Shown here in pieces: positions 44,949 through 52,803 of a DNA stretch of 64,000 nt (position 1 is its first letter; each line of letters opens with the position of its first letter). A program made the translations under genes and the position numbers. Under the pieces are notes generated by a model. It did no database searches and was not told the DNA's origin. It was given only the letters and a program-made list of their open reading frames with translations. The stretch comes from Rhodoblastus sp. 17X3 (GTDB lineage Bacteria; Pseudomonadota; Alphaproteobacteria; Rhizobiales; Beijerinckiaceae): contig NZ_JASHHX010000015.1 of assembly GCF_030056575.1 (NCBI RefSeq), positions 37,158-101,157 on the forward strand, written 5' to 3'.

Positions 44949-44987
44949 GTAAAACGACTTTACGCTAACCAAGTAAAATGACTTTAC
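44949..44987. promoter_or_regulatory. Twin palindromic operators between cupin and MarR genes
   Basis: Two near-identical 15-bp palindromes, GTAAAAyGACTTTAC, at 44949-44963 and 44973-44987, 24 bp centre to centre. This is the layout of MarR-dimer sites. The second overlaps an ATG (44978) in the MarR frame, so the true MarR start is more likely the ATG at 44993. Confidence 0.85.
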
Positions 44988-44992
44988 AAAAT

Positions 44993-45484
44993 ATGTCAAG
45001 TTCGACCCTGCTCAAAACACCCTCCGCGGATATCGATGGGCCGCCGTTCGTGGGAGCGCTTCTGCGCATGTGCGTCAAACGCATTCGCGCCCGAATCGAT
45101 GCAGCCATCAAACAGGCCGGGTTCGCCGATCTTCAGGAAACGCATCTGCGCGTCTTTTCCTACCCGCTGCCGGATGGCGTGCGCCCGTCTCAACTGGCGC
45201 GCCACCTCGGCATGTCGAGGCAGGCGACGAACCATGTCATCGCGCAGATGGAGGACCTCGGGTATCTTGAGAGACGCGGAGAAGACGGCGAACGCCGCCT
45301 CGTCCATTTCACGACCCGCGCATGGGGCGCCGTTGAAGCGATTTACGCCGCTTCTCGCGAGGTTCAGGCCGAATGGGCGAAAGAAATCGGACAAGATCGC
45401 TTCCGCGACCTCATCGCCACCCTGCGGCTCATCGCGGCGGAGGAACTTGAGAAGGCGCCCAGCGCTGCAAAAGACGGCGGTTAA
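44993..45484 (+). CDS. MarR-family transcriptional regulator
   Basis: About 163 residues with a winged helix-turn-helix: LPDGVRPSQLARHLGMSRQATNHVIAQMEDLGYLERRGEDGERRLVHFT contains recognition helix and the Asp/Arg wing. The N-terminal dimerisation helices are ALLRMCVKRIRARIDAAIKQAG. Probably represses itself and the divergent cupin gene through the twin palindromes. The ligand is unknown. The ATG at 44978 would add five residues but lies inside an operator. Confidence 0.9.
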   Translation: MSSSTLLKTPSADIDGPPFVGALLRMCVKRIRARIDAAIKQAGFADLQETHLRVFSYPLPDGVRPSQLARHLGMSRQATNHVIAQMEDLGYLERRGEDGERRLVHFTTRAWGAVEAIYAASREVQAEWAKEIGQDRFRDLIATLRLIAAEELEKAPSAAKDGG

Positions 45485-45553
45485 AGTCCCGGTTGAAGGA
45501 AAGTGTCTTGCTGTCCGCCGATTTCCGCGCCAGTCGGCAGGACATTTGAACGG

Positions 45554-46078
45554 TCAGCAGGGCGACCAGCCGGGCGGCGCCAACTCGAAGCCTGAAAAGT
45601 TGAAGGCCGGAGCGACGACGCAGGACGCCAGCGTCCACGCTCCGAGGCTTTGCGCCGCCTGCCAGGCGTGAGCTGGGACGACGGCTTGAAGCGTTTCGCC
45701 GGCGTTCAGGTTCGGGCCGAGGCGGACGCTCTTTCCGTCATTGCGAGCGTCGCGAAGAAATCCACTCTCTGGCCTGCTGAGAGATGGCGATGGATTGCTT
45801 CGCTCCATTCGCAGGGACGGTCCGGGAGCGCGCGCGATTTCCAGCTTCAGCGGCGCGCCGGCCTGCCAGATCCACAATTCGGCTGCGTCGACGCGATGCC
45901 AGTGCGAGCGTTCGCCGGCTTCGCGCAGGAACAGGATGCTGGTCGCGGCGCCGCGCCCGCCGCCGTCGGGCGCATCGCGCCAGATTTCCCGATAGGCGCC
46001 GCCTTCCGGATGCGGCGCGAGGCCAAGCGCCTCTCGCACCGCTCGCGCGTCGAGCGACGGATCGCGCAGGTCGATCAC
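45554..46078 (-). CDS. Cupin_5 (DUF985) family protein carrying an in-frame repeat insertion
   Basis: 174 residues. MIDLRDPSLDARAVREALGLAPHPEGGAYREIWRD, TSILFLREAGERSHWHRVDAAELW and AWQAAQSLGAWTLASCVVAPAF are DUF985/cupin_5 signatures. Between EIARAPG and VRLGPNLNAGE there are about 29 extra residues (RMERSNPSPSLSRPESG and more) encoded by a palindromic repeat; family members have only a short loop there. The domain may still fold because the insertion is in frame and at a loop. It lies 6 bp after the radical SAM gene, so the two form an operon. Confidence 0.85.
   Translation of the reverse strand: MIDLRDPSLDARAVREALGLAPHPEGGAYREIWRDAPDGGGRGAATSILFLREAGERSHWHRVDAAELWIWQAGAPLKLEIARAPGPSLRMERSNPSPSLSRPESGFLRDARNDGKSVRLGPNLNAGETLQAVVPAHAWQAAQSLGAWTLASCVVAPAFNFSGFELAPPGWSPC
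45736..45821 (+). repeat. 86-bp palindromic repeat element inside a cupin gene
   Basis: The two ends are imperfect inverted copies: CCGTCATTGCGAGC at 45736 against the complement of the segment ending CGCAGGGACGG at 45821, continuing into matching GCGAAG-AATCCA blocks. The sequence resembles the dispersed palindromic elements whose plus strand reads CATTGCGAG...GAAGCAATCCA in many alphaproteobacterial genomes. It is read in frame by the cupin_5 gene. Confidence 0.8.
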
Positions 46079-46084
46079 GTTGAG

Positions 46085-47887
46085 CTATTCGGCGGCGTGC
46101 AGATGCGCATCCTTGCGGATGGTCTCGTCGCGCTTCTTGCGCGCCAGCGCTTTCTCGCCGCCCGAGGTGGCGTGATAGAGCTCCATGTCCTCGAATTCCT
46201 GCGCGCTTTGTTTGGCGATGGCGGTGTCCGTATAGGTCTCACGGTCAGGCGCCTCGACAACCTCCTGCTGGAACTTGCGGAATTTGCGGATGGTCAGCCA
46301 ATAGCCGATGGCGTTGCGAATGGTCTTGAAGCCATAGCGCGGATAGAAGATCAACGGATTTTCAAGCTTCATTCCCGGGCGACGGTCGGTGCGGAATTTC
46401 ATTCGCAGGGCGCCGCCTTCCAGCGGATGCACGCCCTCATATTTGATCATGAGGTGAAACATCAGCAGCTTGGACGTCAGCGACTTGATCGAGCGCAGTC
46501 CGTGGACGGCCGAGCGGCGCATGACGGTCTTGACGTGCTCGTCGGTGTAATAGGCCTTCCAGGCGGATCGATAGGCGTCCTCCCATTCCGCGTCCGACAT
46601 CTTCCCATGATGGGTGACGCGGTGGTTGAGGTCGTATTTGTTGAGATCCGGATCCATCCAGACGCCCTGCGCGAGCGCGCGCTTATGGTCTTCGGAGCCC
46701 GGCAGCGGGGTGAGGAAGAAGAATTCGAGAATGTCGAGCGGCAGCTCCCGCTTGATGATCTCGATGTCGCGCAGGATGCTTTCCTTGGTATCCGCCGGAA
46801 AGCCCAGAATATAGCCGGCTGCGGTATGGGCGCCGTGCTCGCGCCATTTCTGCAGCATGGCGCGATATTCGGTGATCTTGTTCTGGCGCTTGTTGGCGCC
46901 GATCAGATTGTCGGGATTGATGTTCTCAAGCCCGATAAACACGCGGTTGGCGCCGGCGCGGGTCGCCTTCTCGATGAAATTCGGAATCTTGTGGCAGAGG
47001 GTATCGACCTGGATGGTGAACCCGAAAGTCATGCCCTCTTCCTCGCGCAGCTTGATGATGCGGTCGAACAGCTGCTCCCATTGCGAATTGCGGGCGAAAT
47101 TATCGTCCGTGATGAAGAAGCGGTTCACGCCCTGGGCTTGGTTCTCGCGCAGGATGCGTTCGAGATCGTCGGCGTTGCGGTAGCGGCTCTTGCGGCCCTG
47201 CACATTGATGATCGTGCAGAACGAGCATTGATAGGGGCAACCGCGCCCGAAATCGAGGCTCGACAGCTTGCCCATGGTTCGGCGCACGCGGGCGCGCGGC
47301 AGGATGGGGAGCGGTTCGCCTTCGAGCGAGGGCAGGTCGTCGAGATAATTATAGAGCGGCTTGAGCTGGCGGGCGAAGGCGTCGCCTAGAAAGCCGTCGA
47401 GCCGGCCGGCCTCGGATTCGCCTGCGAAAAGCGAGACGCCAAGCTCCTGCGCCTCGCGGATTTCCGGCGGAATTTCGGGCAGCATCGAAAAACAGCCCGA
47501 GACATGGAAGCCGCCAATGGCGACCTGAATATTTTTAGCGCGAAACACGCGGGCGAGATCGACGGCGCGCGGATATTGGTTGGATTGCACGCCGACAAGG
47601 CAGATCACGCCTTCGCCGCCCGTCTCGCGCATCATCTCGACGATTTCCTGAGGGCGGATGCGGGTATTGGTCTCGTCAATGGTGTGCAGGCGAATCTCGA
47701 CGTCGTCGCCTAGGATATGGCGCCGCGCCGCGTCCTGCGCGAGGCCGTACATGCAGGCCAGCGTATTCGACGGAATCGCGGAGCGGAACCATTGTATCGG
47801 ATAGCCTTGATCGTCGTAATGGGTTGGCTTGATCAGGACGACGTTGAAGATGCGGGCGGCGGTCTGGGAGATCGTCTCGGACGTCAT
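46085..47887 (-). CDS. B12-binding-domain radical SAM protein
   Basis: 600 residues. An N-terminal cobalamin-binding Rossmann-like domain (about residues 10-170: FNVVLIKPTHYDDQGYPIQW, GVICLVGVQSNQYPRAV, VAIGGFHVSG) is followed by a radical SAM barrel. The [4Fe-4S] ligands are in FGRGCPYQCSFCTI (C-x3-C-x2-C). FFITDDNFARN, FIGLENINPDNL and GYILGFPAD are usual B12-radical SAM blocks. A 200-residue C-terminal region is rich in basic and aromatic residues. Related enzymes methylate unactivated carbons (for example hopanoid methylases) but this subgroup is uncharacterised. Operonic with the cupin_5 gene. Confidence 0.9.
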   Translation of the reverse strand: MTSETISQTAARIFNVVLIKPTHYDDQGYPIQWFRSAIPSNTLACMYGLAQDAARRHILGDDVEIRLHTIDETNTRIRPQEIVEMMRETGGEGVICLVGVQSNQYPRAVDLARVFRAKNIQVAIGGFHVSGCFSMLPEIPPEIREAQELGVSLFAGESEAGRLDGFLGDAFARQLKPLYNYLDDLPSLEGEPLPILPRARVRRTMGKLSSLDFGRGCPYQCSFCTIINVQGRKSRYRNADDLERILRENQAQGVNRFFITDDNFARNSQWEQLFDRIIKLREEEGMTFGFTIQVDTLCHKIPNFIEKATRAGANRVFIGLENINPDNLIGANKRQNKITEYRAMLQKWREHGAHTAAGYILGFPADTKESILRDIEIIKRELPLDILEFFFLTPLPGSEDHKRALAQGVWMDPDLNKYDLNHRVTHHGKMSDAEWEDAYRSAWKAYYTDEHVKTVMRRSAVHGLRSIKSLTSKLLMFHLMIKYEGVHPLEGGALRMKFRTDRRPGMKLENPLIFYPRYGFKTIRNAIGYWLTIRKFRKFQQEVVEAPDRETYTDTAIAKQSAQEFEDMELYHATSGGEKALARKKRDETIRKDAHLHAAE

Positions 47888-48016
47888 TCTCAACCCTTGG
47901 CTAAAGCTTGGCGCTATTGATTTTATTGGAAATCTCCGCGCGACTTTAGTCGATCCGCCCGCGCGGGGAAAGCGGCAATGCGCCAAAGGCGCGGTTTTCG
48001 GCCTGTTCCGCGCCGT

Positions 48017-48544
48017 TCAGACCACTTTTTGCGCGCGGACACGGAGCGTTTGGCGAATTTTCGCCCTTCGGATCAATTCCTTGATGTCGTGCGGGCCAGC
48101 CGCGCGCAAGGCGGAGCAAAGCAAGAAGGCGCCGACGGGCTCCGCCAGGCCCGGCGCGATCCGGGTCAGGAGATTGGCGGGCTCTCGCAACAGCCGCGCG
48201 CCGCGAAAGACTGCGGCGCCAAGCAGGAGATCGCTCGCTTCCTCGACGAAGCCATTCTGGGGGATGAATCCGCCCTTCAGCACGAAGGCGATCTCGCTGC
48301 GCGATTGCGCGACGGCGCGCGCGAAACCCTCGGCGGCGGTGGCGGCCTCGATCAGCCCGCACCCGGCCTCATTGGCGATTTCGCCGAGTTCGTCATCGGC
48401 CTTGCCGATAATGATCGCGTCCCGCACCACGCCTTCCACCGCGGCGCGCACCAGCGCGCAGAGGCTGCGCGCGACGGCCTCCGCCGCCCGGGGCGCGGGA
48501 GCGGCTGCGAAAAGCGACGGAGACAGAACGACGGCCATGACCAT
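48017..48544 (-). CDS. Conserved hypothetical protein (glycosyltransferase-2-like remnant fold?)
   Basis: 175 residues, Ala/Arg/Leu-rich: LFAAAPAPRAAEAVARSLCALVRAAVEGVVRDAIIIGKADDEL, then IANEAGCGLIEAA, SEIAFVLKGGFIPQNGFVEE. The pattern resembles uncharacterised alphaproteobacterial proteins with a partial GT2-like nucleotide-sugar fold; I cannot see a DxD motif, so enzymatic activity is doubtful. No signal peptide. It lies 129 bp upstream of the radical SAM gene on the same strand. I do not assign a function. Confidence 0.65.
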   Translation of the reverse strand: MVMAVVLSPSLFAAAPAPRAAEAVARSLCALVRAAVEGVVRDAIIIGKADDELGEIANEAGCGLIEAATAAEGFARAVAQSRSEIAFVLKGGFIPQNGFVEEASDLLLGAAVFRGARLLREPANLLTRIAPGLAEPVGAFLLCSALRAAGPHDIKELIRRAKIRQTLRVRAQKVV

Positions 48545-48602
48545 GGGGCGATGCGTTTAGTCGAAATCCCACCTTTGGCAAGCGGCTTGACATGGGATTA
48601 AT

Positions 48603-48617
48603 GTTCCTTAAATGTTC
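48603..48617. promoter_or_regulatory. LexA box (GTTC-N7-GTTC) in the promoter of the PA0069-like gene
   Basis: GTTCCTTAAATGTTC matches the alphaproteobacterial LexA operator GTTC-N7-GTTC exactly. A TTGACA (-35) stands at 48587-48592, so the box would cover the -10 region and block transcription. A third GTTC occurs at 48632. This predicts DNA-damage induction of the downstream gene. Confidence 0.8.
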
Positions 48618-48666
48618 TTTGTATCGTTTTTGTTCTCATCATTCGGCTGAATCCCAGGAGGCGACG

Positions 48667-49782
48667 ATGGCGTTACCGGTCCATAATCCGCCTTCGGGCG
48701 CTGACGATGGCGCGCAGGTCGCGCCTCCGCGCCGGCGCGGGCGGGCGGCGGCGAGCAATGTCTCGGGCCGTTTCGAGAAATTCCAGCGCGCCGATTTCGA
48801 CGACGGCTGGGGCTCGCTCGACGGACTGCCGCCGTTCAGGACCGAGGTCACGCATGAAAAGCCGAGGACAGTCATCACGCGCAACGATTCGCCCGACCTC
48901 GCCTTCGACCGCTCCATCAACCCCTATCGCGGCTGCGAGCACGGCTGCGTCTATTGTTTCGCGCGCCCGACCCACGCCTTTCTCGGCCTCTCGCCGGGGC
49001 TGGATTTCGAGAGCCGGCTATTCGTCAAGGACAATGCCGCCGAGGTGTTGAAGCGCGAGCTGTCGGCGCCCGGCTACCAGCCCAGGACGCTCGCGATCGG
49101 GACCAACACCGACCCCTACCAGCCGATCGAGCGCGAACACCGCGTCATGCGCTCCATTCTGGAGGTTCTGTCGGAAGCCAACCATCCGGTCGCCATTGTC
49201 ACCAAATCTGCTTTGGTCCTGCGCGATCTCGACCTGCTCGCGCCCTTGGCGGCCAAAGGACTGGTCAAGGTCGCGCTGTCGGTCACGACGCTCGACCGCG
49301 ATCTCGCCCGGGCGATGGAGCCGCGCGCGACCACGCCGTCGCGGCGGCTGGAGACGATCGAGAAGCTCTCGGCGGCTGGCGTTCCCACGGCGGTCATGGT
49401 CGCCCCTGTCATCCCGGGGATCACGGACCATGAGATCGAGACCATTCTGACCCGCGCCTTCGCCCATGGCGCGCGTGAGGCTGGCTACATCTTGCTACGG
49501 CTGCCGCTGGAGACGCAGGACCTCTTCGCCGGCTGGCTGCTGGAGCACTTCCCGGACAAATATCGCAAGGTGCTCTCGCTGCTGCGCTCGTCCCGCGAGG
49601 GCAAGATCTATGACTCGACCTGGGGCAAGCGCATGACCGGGACGGGCCCTTACGCCTGGATGCTCGGGCGGCGTTTCGAACTGGCCAGCGAGAAGATCGG
49701 TTTCGGCAAGACGCGTATCCGGCTGCGGGCCGATCTCTTCAAAAGGCCGGCCGGCGGCGCGCGGCAACTGAGCCTGTTCTGA
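48667..49782 (+). CDS. PA0069-family radical SAM protein
   Basis: 371 residues. After a basic N-terminal tail (RRRGRAAASNVSGRFEKF) come the family blocks VITRNDSPDLAFDRSINPYRG, GCEHGCVYCFARPTHAFLG (C-x3-C-x2-C) and GTNTDPYQPIEREHRVMRS. The family resembles spore-photoproduct-lyase-like/Elp3-like radical SAM enzymes of unknown reaction. The upstream LexA box suggests a DNA-repair role, which fits similarity to SPL-type enzymes, but this is inference. Start at MALPVHNPPSG; the ribosome site CAGGAGG stands just before it. Confidence 0.9.
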   Translation: MALPVHNPPSGADDGAQVAPPRRRGRAAASNVSGRFEKFQRADFDDGWGSLDGLPPFRTEVTHEKPRTVITRNDSPDLAFDRSINPYRGCEHGCVYCFARPTHAFLGLSPGLDFESRLFVKDNAAEVLKRELSAPGYQPRTLAIGTNTDPYQPIEREHRVMRSILEVLSEANHPVAIVTKSALVLRDLDLLAPLAAKGLVKVALSVTTLDRDLARAMEPRATTPSRRLETIEKLSAAGVPTAVMVAPVIPGITDHEIETILTRAFAHGAREAGYILLRLPLETQDLFAGWLLEHFPDKYRKVLSLLRSSREGKIYDSTWGKRMTGTGPYAWMLGRRFELASEKIGFGKTRIRLRADLFKRPAGGARQLSLF

Positions 49783-49790
49783 AAGGGCGG

Positions 49791-50747
49791 TCAGGTTTTG
49801 CGGGTCAGGCGATAGGGGAAGGGCGCGAAGCGCGCCGAAGCCAGCGCCGGCGCCGATCCATTGATAGGAACGCCCCAACGCGTCACCTTCGCCGGCGGCG
49901 CGGCGGGGGCCAGCGGCCTGAAGGGCGGCAGCGGCGGGTCGGCTGGCTGCGGGCTTGCTTCGGACGCATCGCTCGGCAGCAGAGTAGGCGCGCCGGGTTC
50001 GGACCGTGCGATTTGTATTGGCGGAGGGGCGAGATCGCTCGGGCGCGGCGGGGGAATTGGCGCGCCGGCGACGGGAGGCGCAGGGACGACGGCGGATTCC
50101 GCGGATATTGCGGCGGCTTCGGGGGCCGTGTTCTGGGCGGCGGTTGCGTCGGAACGCGCCGCGCCTCCCGTGGACGGCGCAGCCTCGGCGACCTGAACCC
50201 CGGCGGTCTGGGGTTTCACGCGCTGGACCTGGACCGGCGCGCCATAGCCGCTATAGGCGGGAATCTGCGTCGAGCCGAACCCCGACATCAGGCCGCCGAA
50301 GGCGTTGGAGAGCGGGTTTTCTCCGCGCACTGGGCCCGGCGTCGCGCGCGCCATCAGGATCCGCGGCTGGGAGGGGGCGTTGCAGTCGCGCACGCCGAGC
50401 CGAATCAGCTCGGAACCGGTCAGAGACTTATATTGCCGCGTCAGGACGCCCAGGCGCTGGCGCACGGCTGGCGGATAGGCGGACAGCATCGCGTTCGAGA
50501 CGTCTTCATTGGTCGCCTTGGTGATCGGATTATAGGCCTTGTGAAAACGCAGCACGCTGTCGGGATAGACGCAGACGTTCGGCACCGCGAGGGCAAGCGT
50601 GCAGGCCGAGCGGCATTCGTGCAGGCGCACCTGGCGGCCGCTCTGGATATAAGCGGTCGTCTGAGCGCTATAGGCCCGGACGTCGCCGCCGACGTCCTTC
50701 ATCACGATCACCGGCGCGTCGCCGGGTGGCGGGTACAAATATCCCAT
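49791..50747 (-). CDS. COG3904-like predicted ClpP-fold protein with Pro/Ala-rich tail
   Basis: 318 residues. The first ~150 show a ClpP/crotonase-like pattern: VMKDVGGDVRAYSAQTTAYIQSG, then RLHECRSACTLALAVPNVCVYPDSVLRFHKAYNP, where related periplasmic proteins have ASAC-x-x-x-F/L-x-A-G-x-x-R. The second half is low-complexity Ala/Pro/Ser (for example APPVAGAPIPPPRPSDLAPP) and probably unstructured. No signal peptide is visible at the chosen ATG, which is odd for this group. Protease activity is not certain because no clear Ser/His/Asp set can be lined up. Confidence 0.65.
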   Translation of the reverse strand: MGYLYPPPGDAPVIVMKDVGGDVRAYSAQTTAYIQSGRQVRLHECRSACTLALAVPNVCVYPDSVLRFHKAYNPITKATNEDVSNAMLSAYPPAVRQRLGVLTRQYKSLTGSELIRLGVRDCNAPSQPRILMARATPGPVRGENPLSNAFGGLMSGFGSTQIPAYSGYGAPVQVQRVKPQTAGVQVAEAAPSTGGAARSDATAAQNTAPEAAAISAESAVVPAPPVAGAPIPPPRPSDLAPPPIQIARSEPGAPTLLPSDASEASPQPADPPLPPFRPLAPAAPPAKVTRWGVPINGSAPALASARFAPFPYRLTRKT

Positions 50748-50970
50748 GGGCTTTCCGTCCCGAATTTGACGTCAGCTTTGGCCCAACATGGTAAAGGCAT
50801 CATTAAGGCGCCCTTGGGGCTCTGGAGCCAAAAAACACGAATAGCTAACGCCTGTAGCTTGTTCATGGCCTTGGAATAGGCTATAAAAAGCCATATTCAG
50901 AATTTTTGGCGATTAGGTCAGGGATTGACCTGGCTGCGCCATGAATTCGCATCACGACAGGACCTGAACC

Positions 50971-51351
50971 ATGCTTTTCGAAGGCGGCTTTAATTTTTGG
51001 AACTTTCTGGCTGACGCCATCACTATTTTCCTCTTCATCATGTGGATCTGGATCCTGATCAATGTGATCAGCGATCTCTTCCGCCGTCATGACGTCTCGG
51101 GCTGGATCAAGGCGATCTGGATCGTCGCGCTCATTTTCGTGCCCTATCTCGGCGTGCTGATCTATCTGATCTTCCAGGGCCGGGGCATGGCAGTCCGCCG
51201 TCTGGAAGACGTCAAGCACGCGCGCGAGGACATGCGGCGTTTCGTCGGCTATAGCGTCGCGGACGAGTTGCTCAAGCTCGACCAGCTGAAGCAGTCCAAG
51301 ACCATCACCGACGAGGAATACGCTCGGCTGCGCGCGCGCCTGGTCGACTGA
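50971..51351 (+). CDS. Two-TM protein with PLDc_N and SHOCT domains
   Basis: 126 residues. Two membrane helices (FLADAITIFLFIMWIWILINVI and WIKAIWIVALIFVPYLGVLIYLI) form a PLD-N-like unit, followed by a linker and a C-terminal SHOCT motif (LLKLDQLKQSKTITDEEYARLRARLVD). SHOCT tails mediate oligomerisation in small membrane proteins. An 'AAGGCGGC' stretch overlaps the start; the 220-bp region before it is AT-rich and probably contains its promoter. Function unknown. Confidence 0.85.
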   Translation: MLFEGGFNFWNFLADAITIFLFIMWIWILINVISDLFRRHDVSGWIKAIWIVALIFVPYLGVLIYLIFQGRGMAVRRLEDVKHAREDMRRFVGYSVADELLKLDQLKQSKTITDEEYARLRARLVD

Positions 51352-51486
51352 GAGCCCGGTTTCCGGATCGCTATCTGATTTTCGGGCGCGTCGCTTCAGC
51401 GGCGCGCCTTTCGCTTTCCGTTTGCGTCCTGTTCAATATTGCCGGCTGATCCTGTCCGCGGGACAGTTCATCGGAAGGGGCCGGCG

Positions 51487-52098
51487 ATGAAAGCAAAAAA
51501 CGATGTTGCATGGGTCATCGGCGTCTGGATCCTGGGGCTTGCAGTTTCGGGCGTCTTCCCGGGGGATCGCCTGACCTGGGCGCTGGAGGTCTTTCCGGTC
51601 TTCATCGCCATCCCGGTCCTGCTCGCCACGAGGACAAGCTTTCCCCTGCCGCGCTATATTCTCTTTCTCATCTGCGTTCATGGCCTCGTGCTGATGATCG
51701 GAGGCCATTACACCTACGCCAAGGCGCCGCCGGGGGAATGGGTTCGGGATCTGTTTGGGCTCGCGCGCAATCCCTACGACCGTCTTGGACATCTCTTTCA
51801 GGGCTTCGTTCCGTCCCTGATCGCCGCCGAAATCCTGCGGCGCAGGGCTGGCGTCGCGAGCAAGGGCTGGGTTTTCTTCCTCTCCGTCACGACTTGCATG
51901 GCCATCAGCGTGACCTATGAATTCATCGAATGGTGGGCGGCCCTGTTGCTCGGCGAGGACGCCGACGCCTTTCTCGGAGCGCAGGGCGATCCCTGGGACA
52001 CCCAATCGGACATGTTCGCCGCCACCCTCGGCGCAATTCTCGGACAGGTCTATTATTGGCGAAAGGCGTCGCCTTCCGCCGCCGGGGCCGGCGCCTGA
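51487..52098 (+). CDS. DUF2238 (YjdF-like) inner-membrane protein
   Basis: 203 residues with about six hydrophobic segments: VAWVIGVWILGLAVSGVFPG, LTWALEVFPVFIAIPVLLAT, YILFLICVHGLVLMIGGHYTY, then the polar block NPYDRLGHLFQGFVPSLIAAE with conserved RxGHxxQG, TCMAISVTYEFIEWWAALLLG and DPWDTQSDMFAATLGA. These acidic/aromatic blocks define the DUF2238/YjdF family; no biochemical role is known. The start at MKAKNDVAW follows a GGAAGGGG ribosome site. Confidence 0.88.
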   Translation: MKAKNDVAWVIGVWILGLAVSGVFPGDRLTWALEVFPVFIAIPVLLATRTSFPLPRYILFLICVHGLVLMIGGHYTYAKAPPGEWVRDLFGLARNPYDRLGHLFQGFVPSLIAAEILRRRAGVASKGWVFFLSVTTCMAISVTYEFIEWWAALLLGEDADAFLGAQGDPWDTQSDMFAATLGAILGQVYYWRKASPSAAGAGA

Positions 52099-52161
52099 GG
52101 CGGGTCGCTTGGGGCGCCAATACGCCAATACAGCGTCTCGCCGACTTTAATGCGCCGGGAT

Positions 52162-52359
52162 TTACAGCGCGTGGGTCCGCGAAAATTCCTTCAGCAGCCC
52201 GTTCAACTCGTCGATCAACGCCTTGATCCGTGCAACCGTCGCTTGCGCCGTGCTGCTTTCTCCGGCGTGAATTTCGCCGGATTCCAGCAACTTGAGCTGG
52301 CGCTGGAACGTCGCCCGCATCTCGATCCATTCCTCGATCAGATGTTTCACTTCAGCCAT
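52162..52359 (-). CDS. Small helical protein next to cbpM (65 aa)
   Basis: 65 residues: MAEVKHLIEEWIEMRATFQRQLKLLESGEIHAG..., a predicted pair of helices with heptad-like Leu/Ile spacing and no cysteine or membrane segment. It follows cbpM by 108 bp on the same strand, so it may be part of the CbpA-CbpM operon. A run of eight Gs (52409-52416) lies between the two. I do not recognise a family. Confidence 0.6.
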   Translation of the reverse strand: MAEVKHLIEEWIEMRATFQRQLKLLESGEIHAGESSTAQATVARIKALIDELNGLLKEFSRTHAL

Positions 52360-52467
52360 GAACTCGCTCCCGAGTTTGTCGCCAATTTCAGCGCTCCGGC
52401 CCTGTCCGTTGGGGGGGGCGCTCCGGCCAGATGGATGTCTCCCGATCGCCGATATAGGTCCCGTCGA

Positions 52468-52803
52468 TCACCCCCCGTCATGAACTTCATTCCCCGAAGG
52501 CCCAGCGCTTTGTTCCCCGGAATGTCCGGACCTGTTGTGGACCTCCTTCAGGACTTCGGCCATCGCCCGGCGCAGTCCATGAATCTGGTCCAGCAGGCTC
52601 AGCACGACGCCGACGCCTTCAGAATTGACGCCCATGTCGTCGATCAGGTCGTGAATTAGCTTCGCCCGCGCCAGATCAGCTTCGGAAAAGACCGGCTCCG
52701 GCGCCGACCGGGTTGGAATGAGCCATTCCTCTTCGATCCAGACCTCCAGGGTCGGAGGATCAATGCGGGCCCGTTCGAGAAATTCCAGCTTGGTGATGAT
52801 CAT
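52468..52803 (-). CDS. cbpM: Chaperone-modulator CbpM-like protein
   Basis: 111 residues in the MerR-like HTH fold: MIITKLEFLERARIDPPTLEVWIEEEWLIP at the N-terminus, then ADLARAKLIHDLIDDMGVNSEGVGVVLSLLDQIHGLR. CbpM inhibits the J-domain co-chaperone CbpA in E. coli. Here its ATG overlaps the cbpA stop (ATGA), and the partner gene directly precedes it, which supports the assignment. The tail (about residues 90-111) is disordered in appearance. Confidence 0.85.
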   Translation of the reverse strand: MIITKLEFLERARIDPPTLEVWIEEEWLIPTRSAPEPVFSEADLARAKLIHDLIDDMGVNSEGVGVVLSLLDQIHGLRRAMAEVLKEVHNRSGHSGEQSAGPSGNEVHDGG

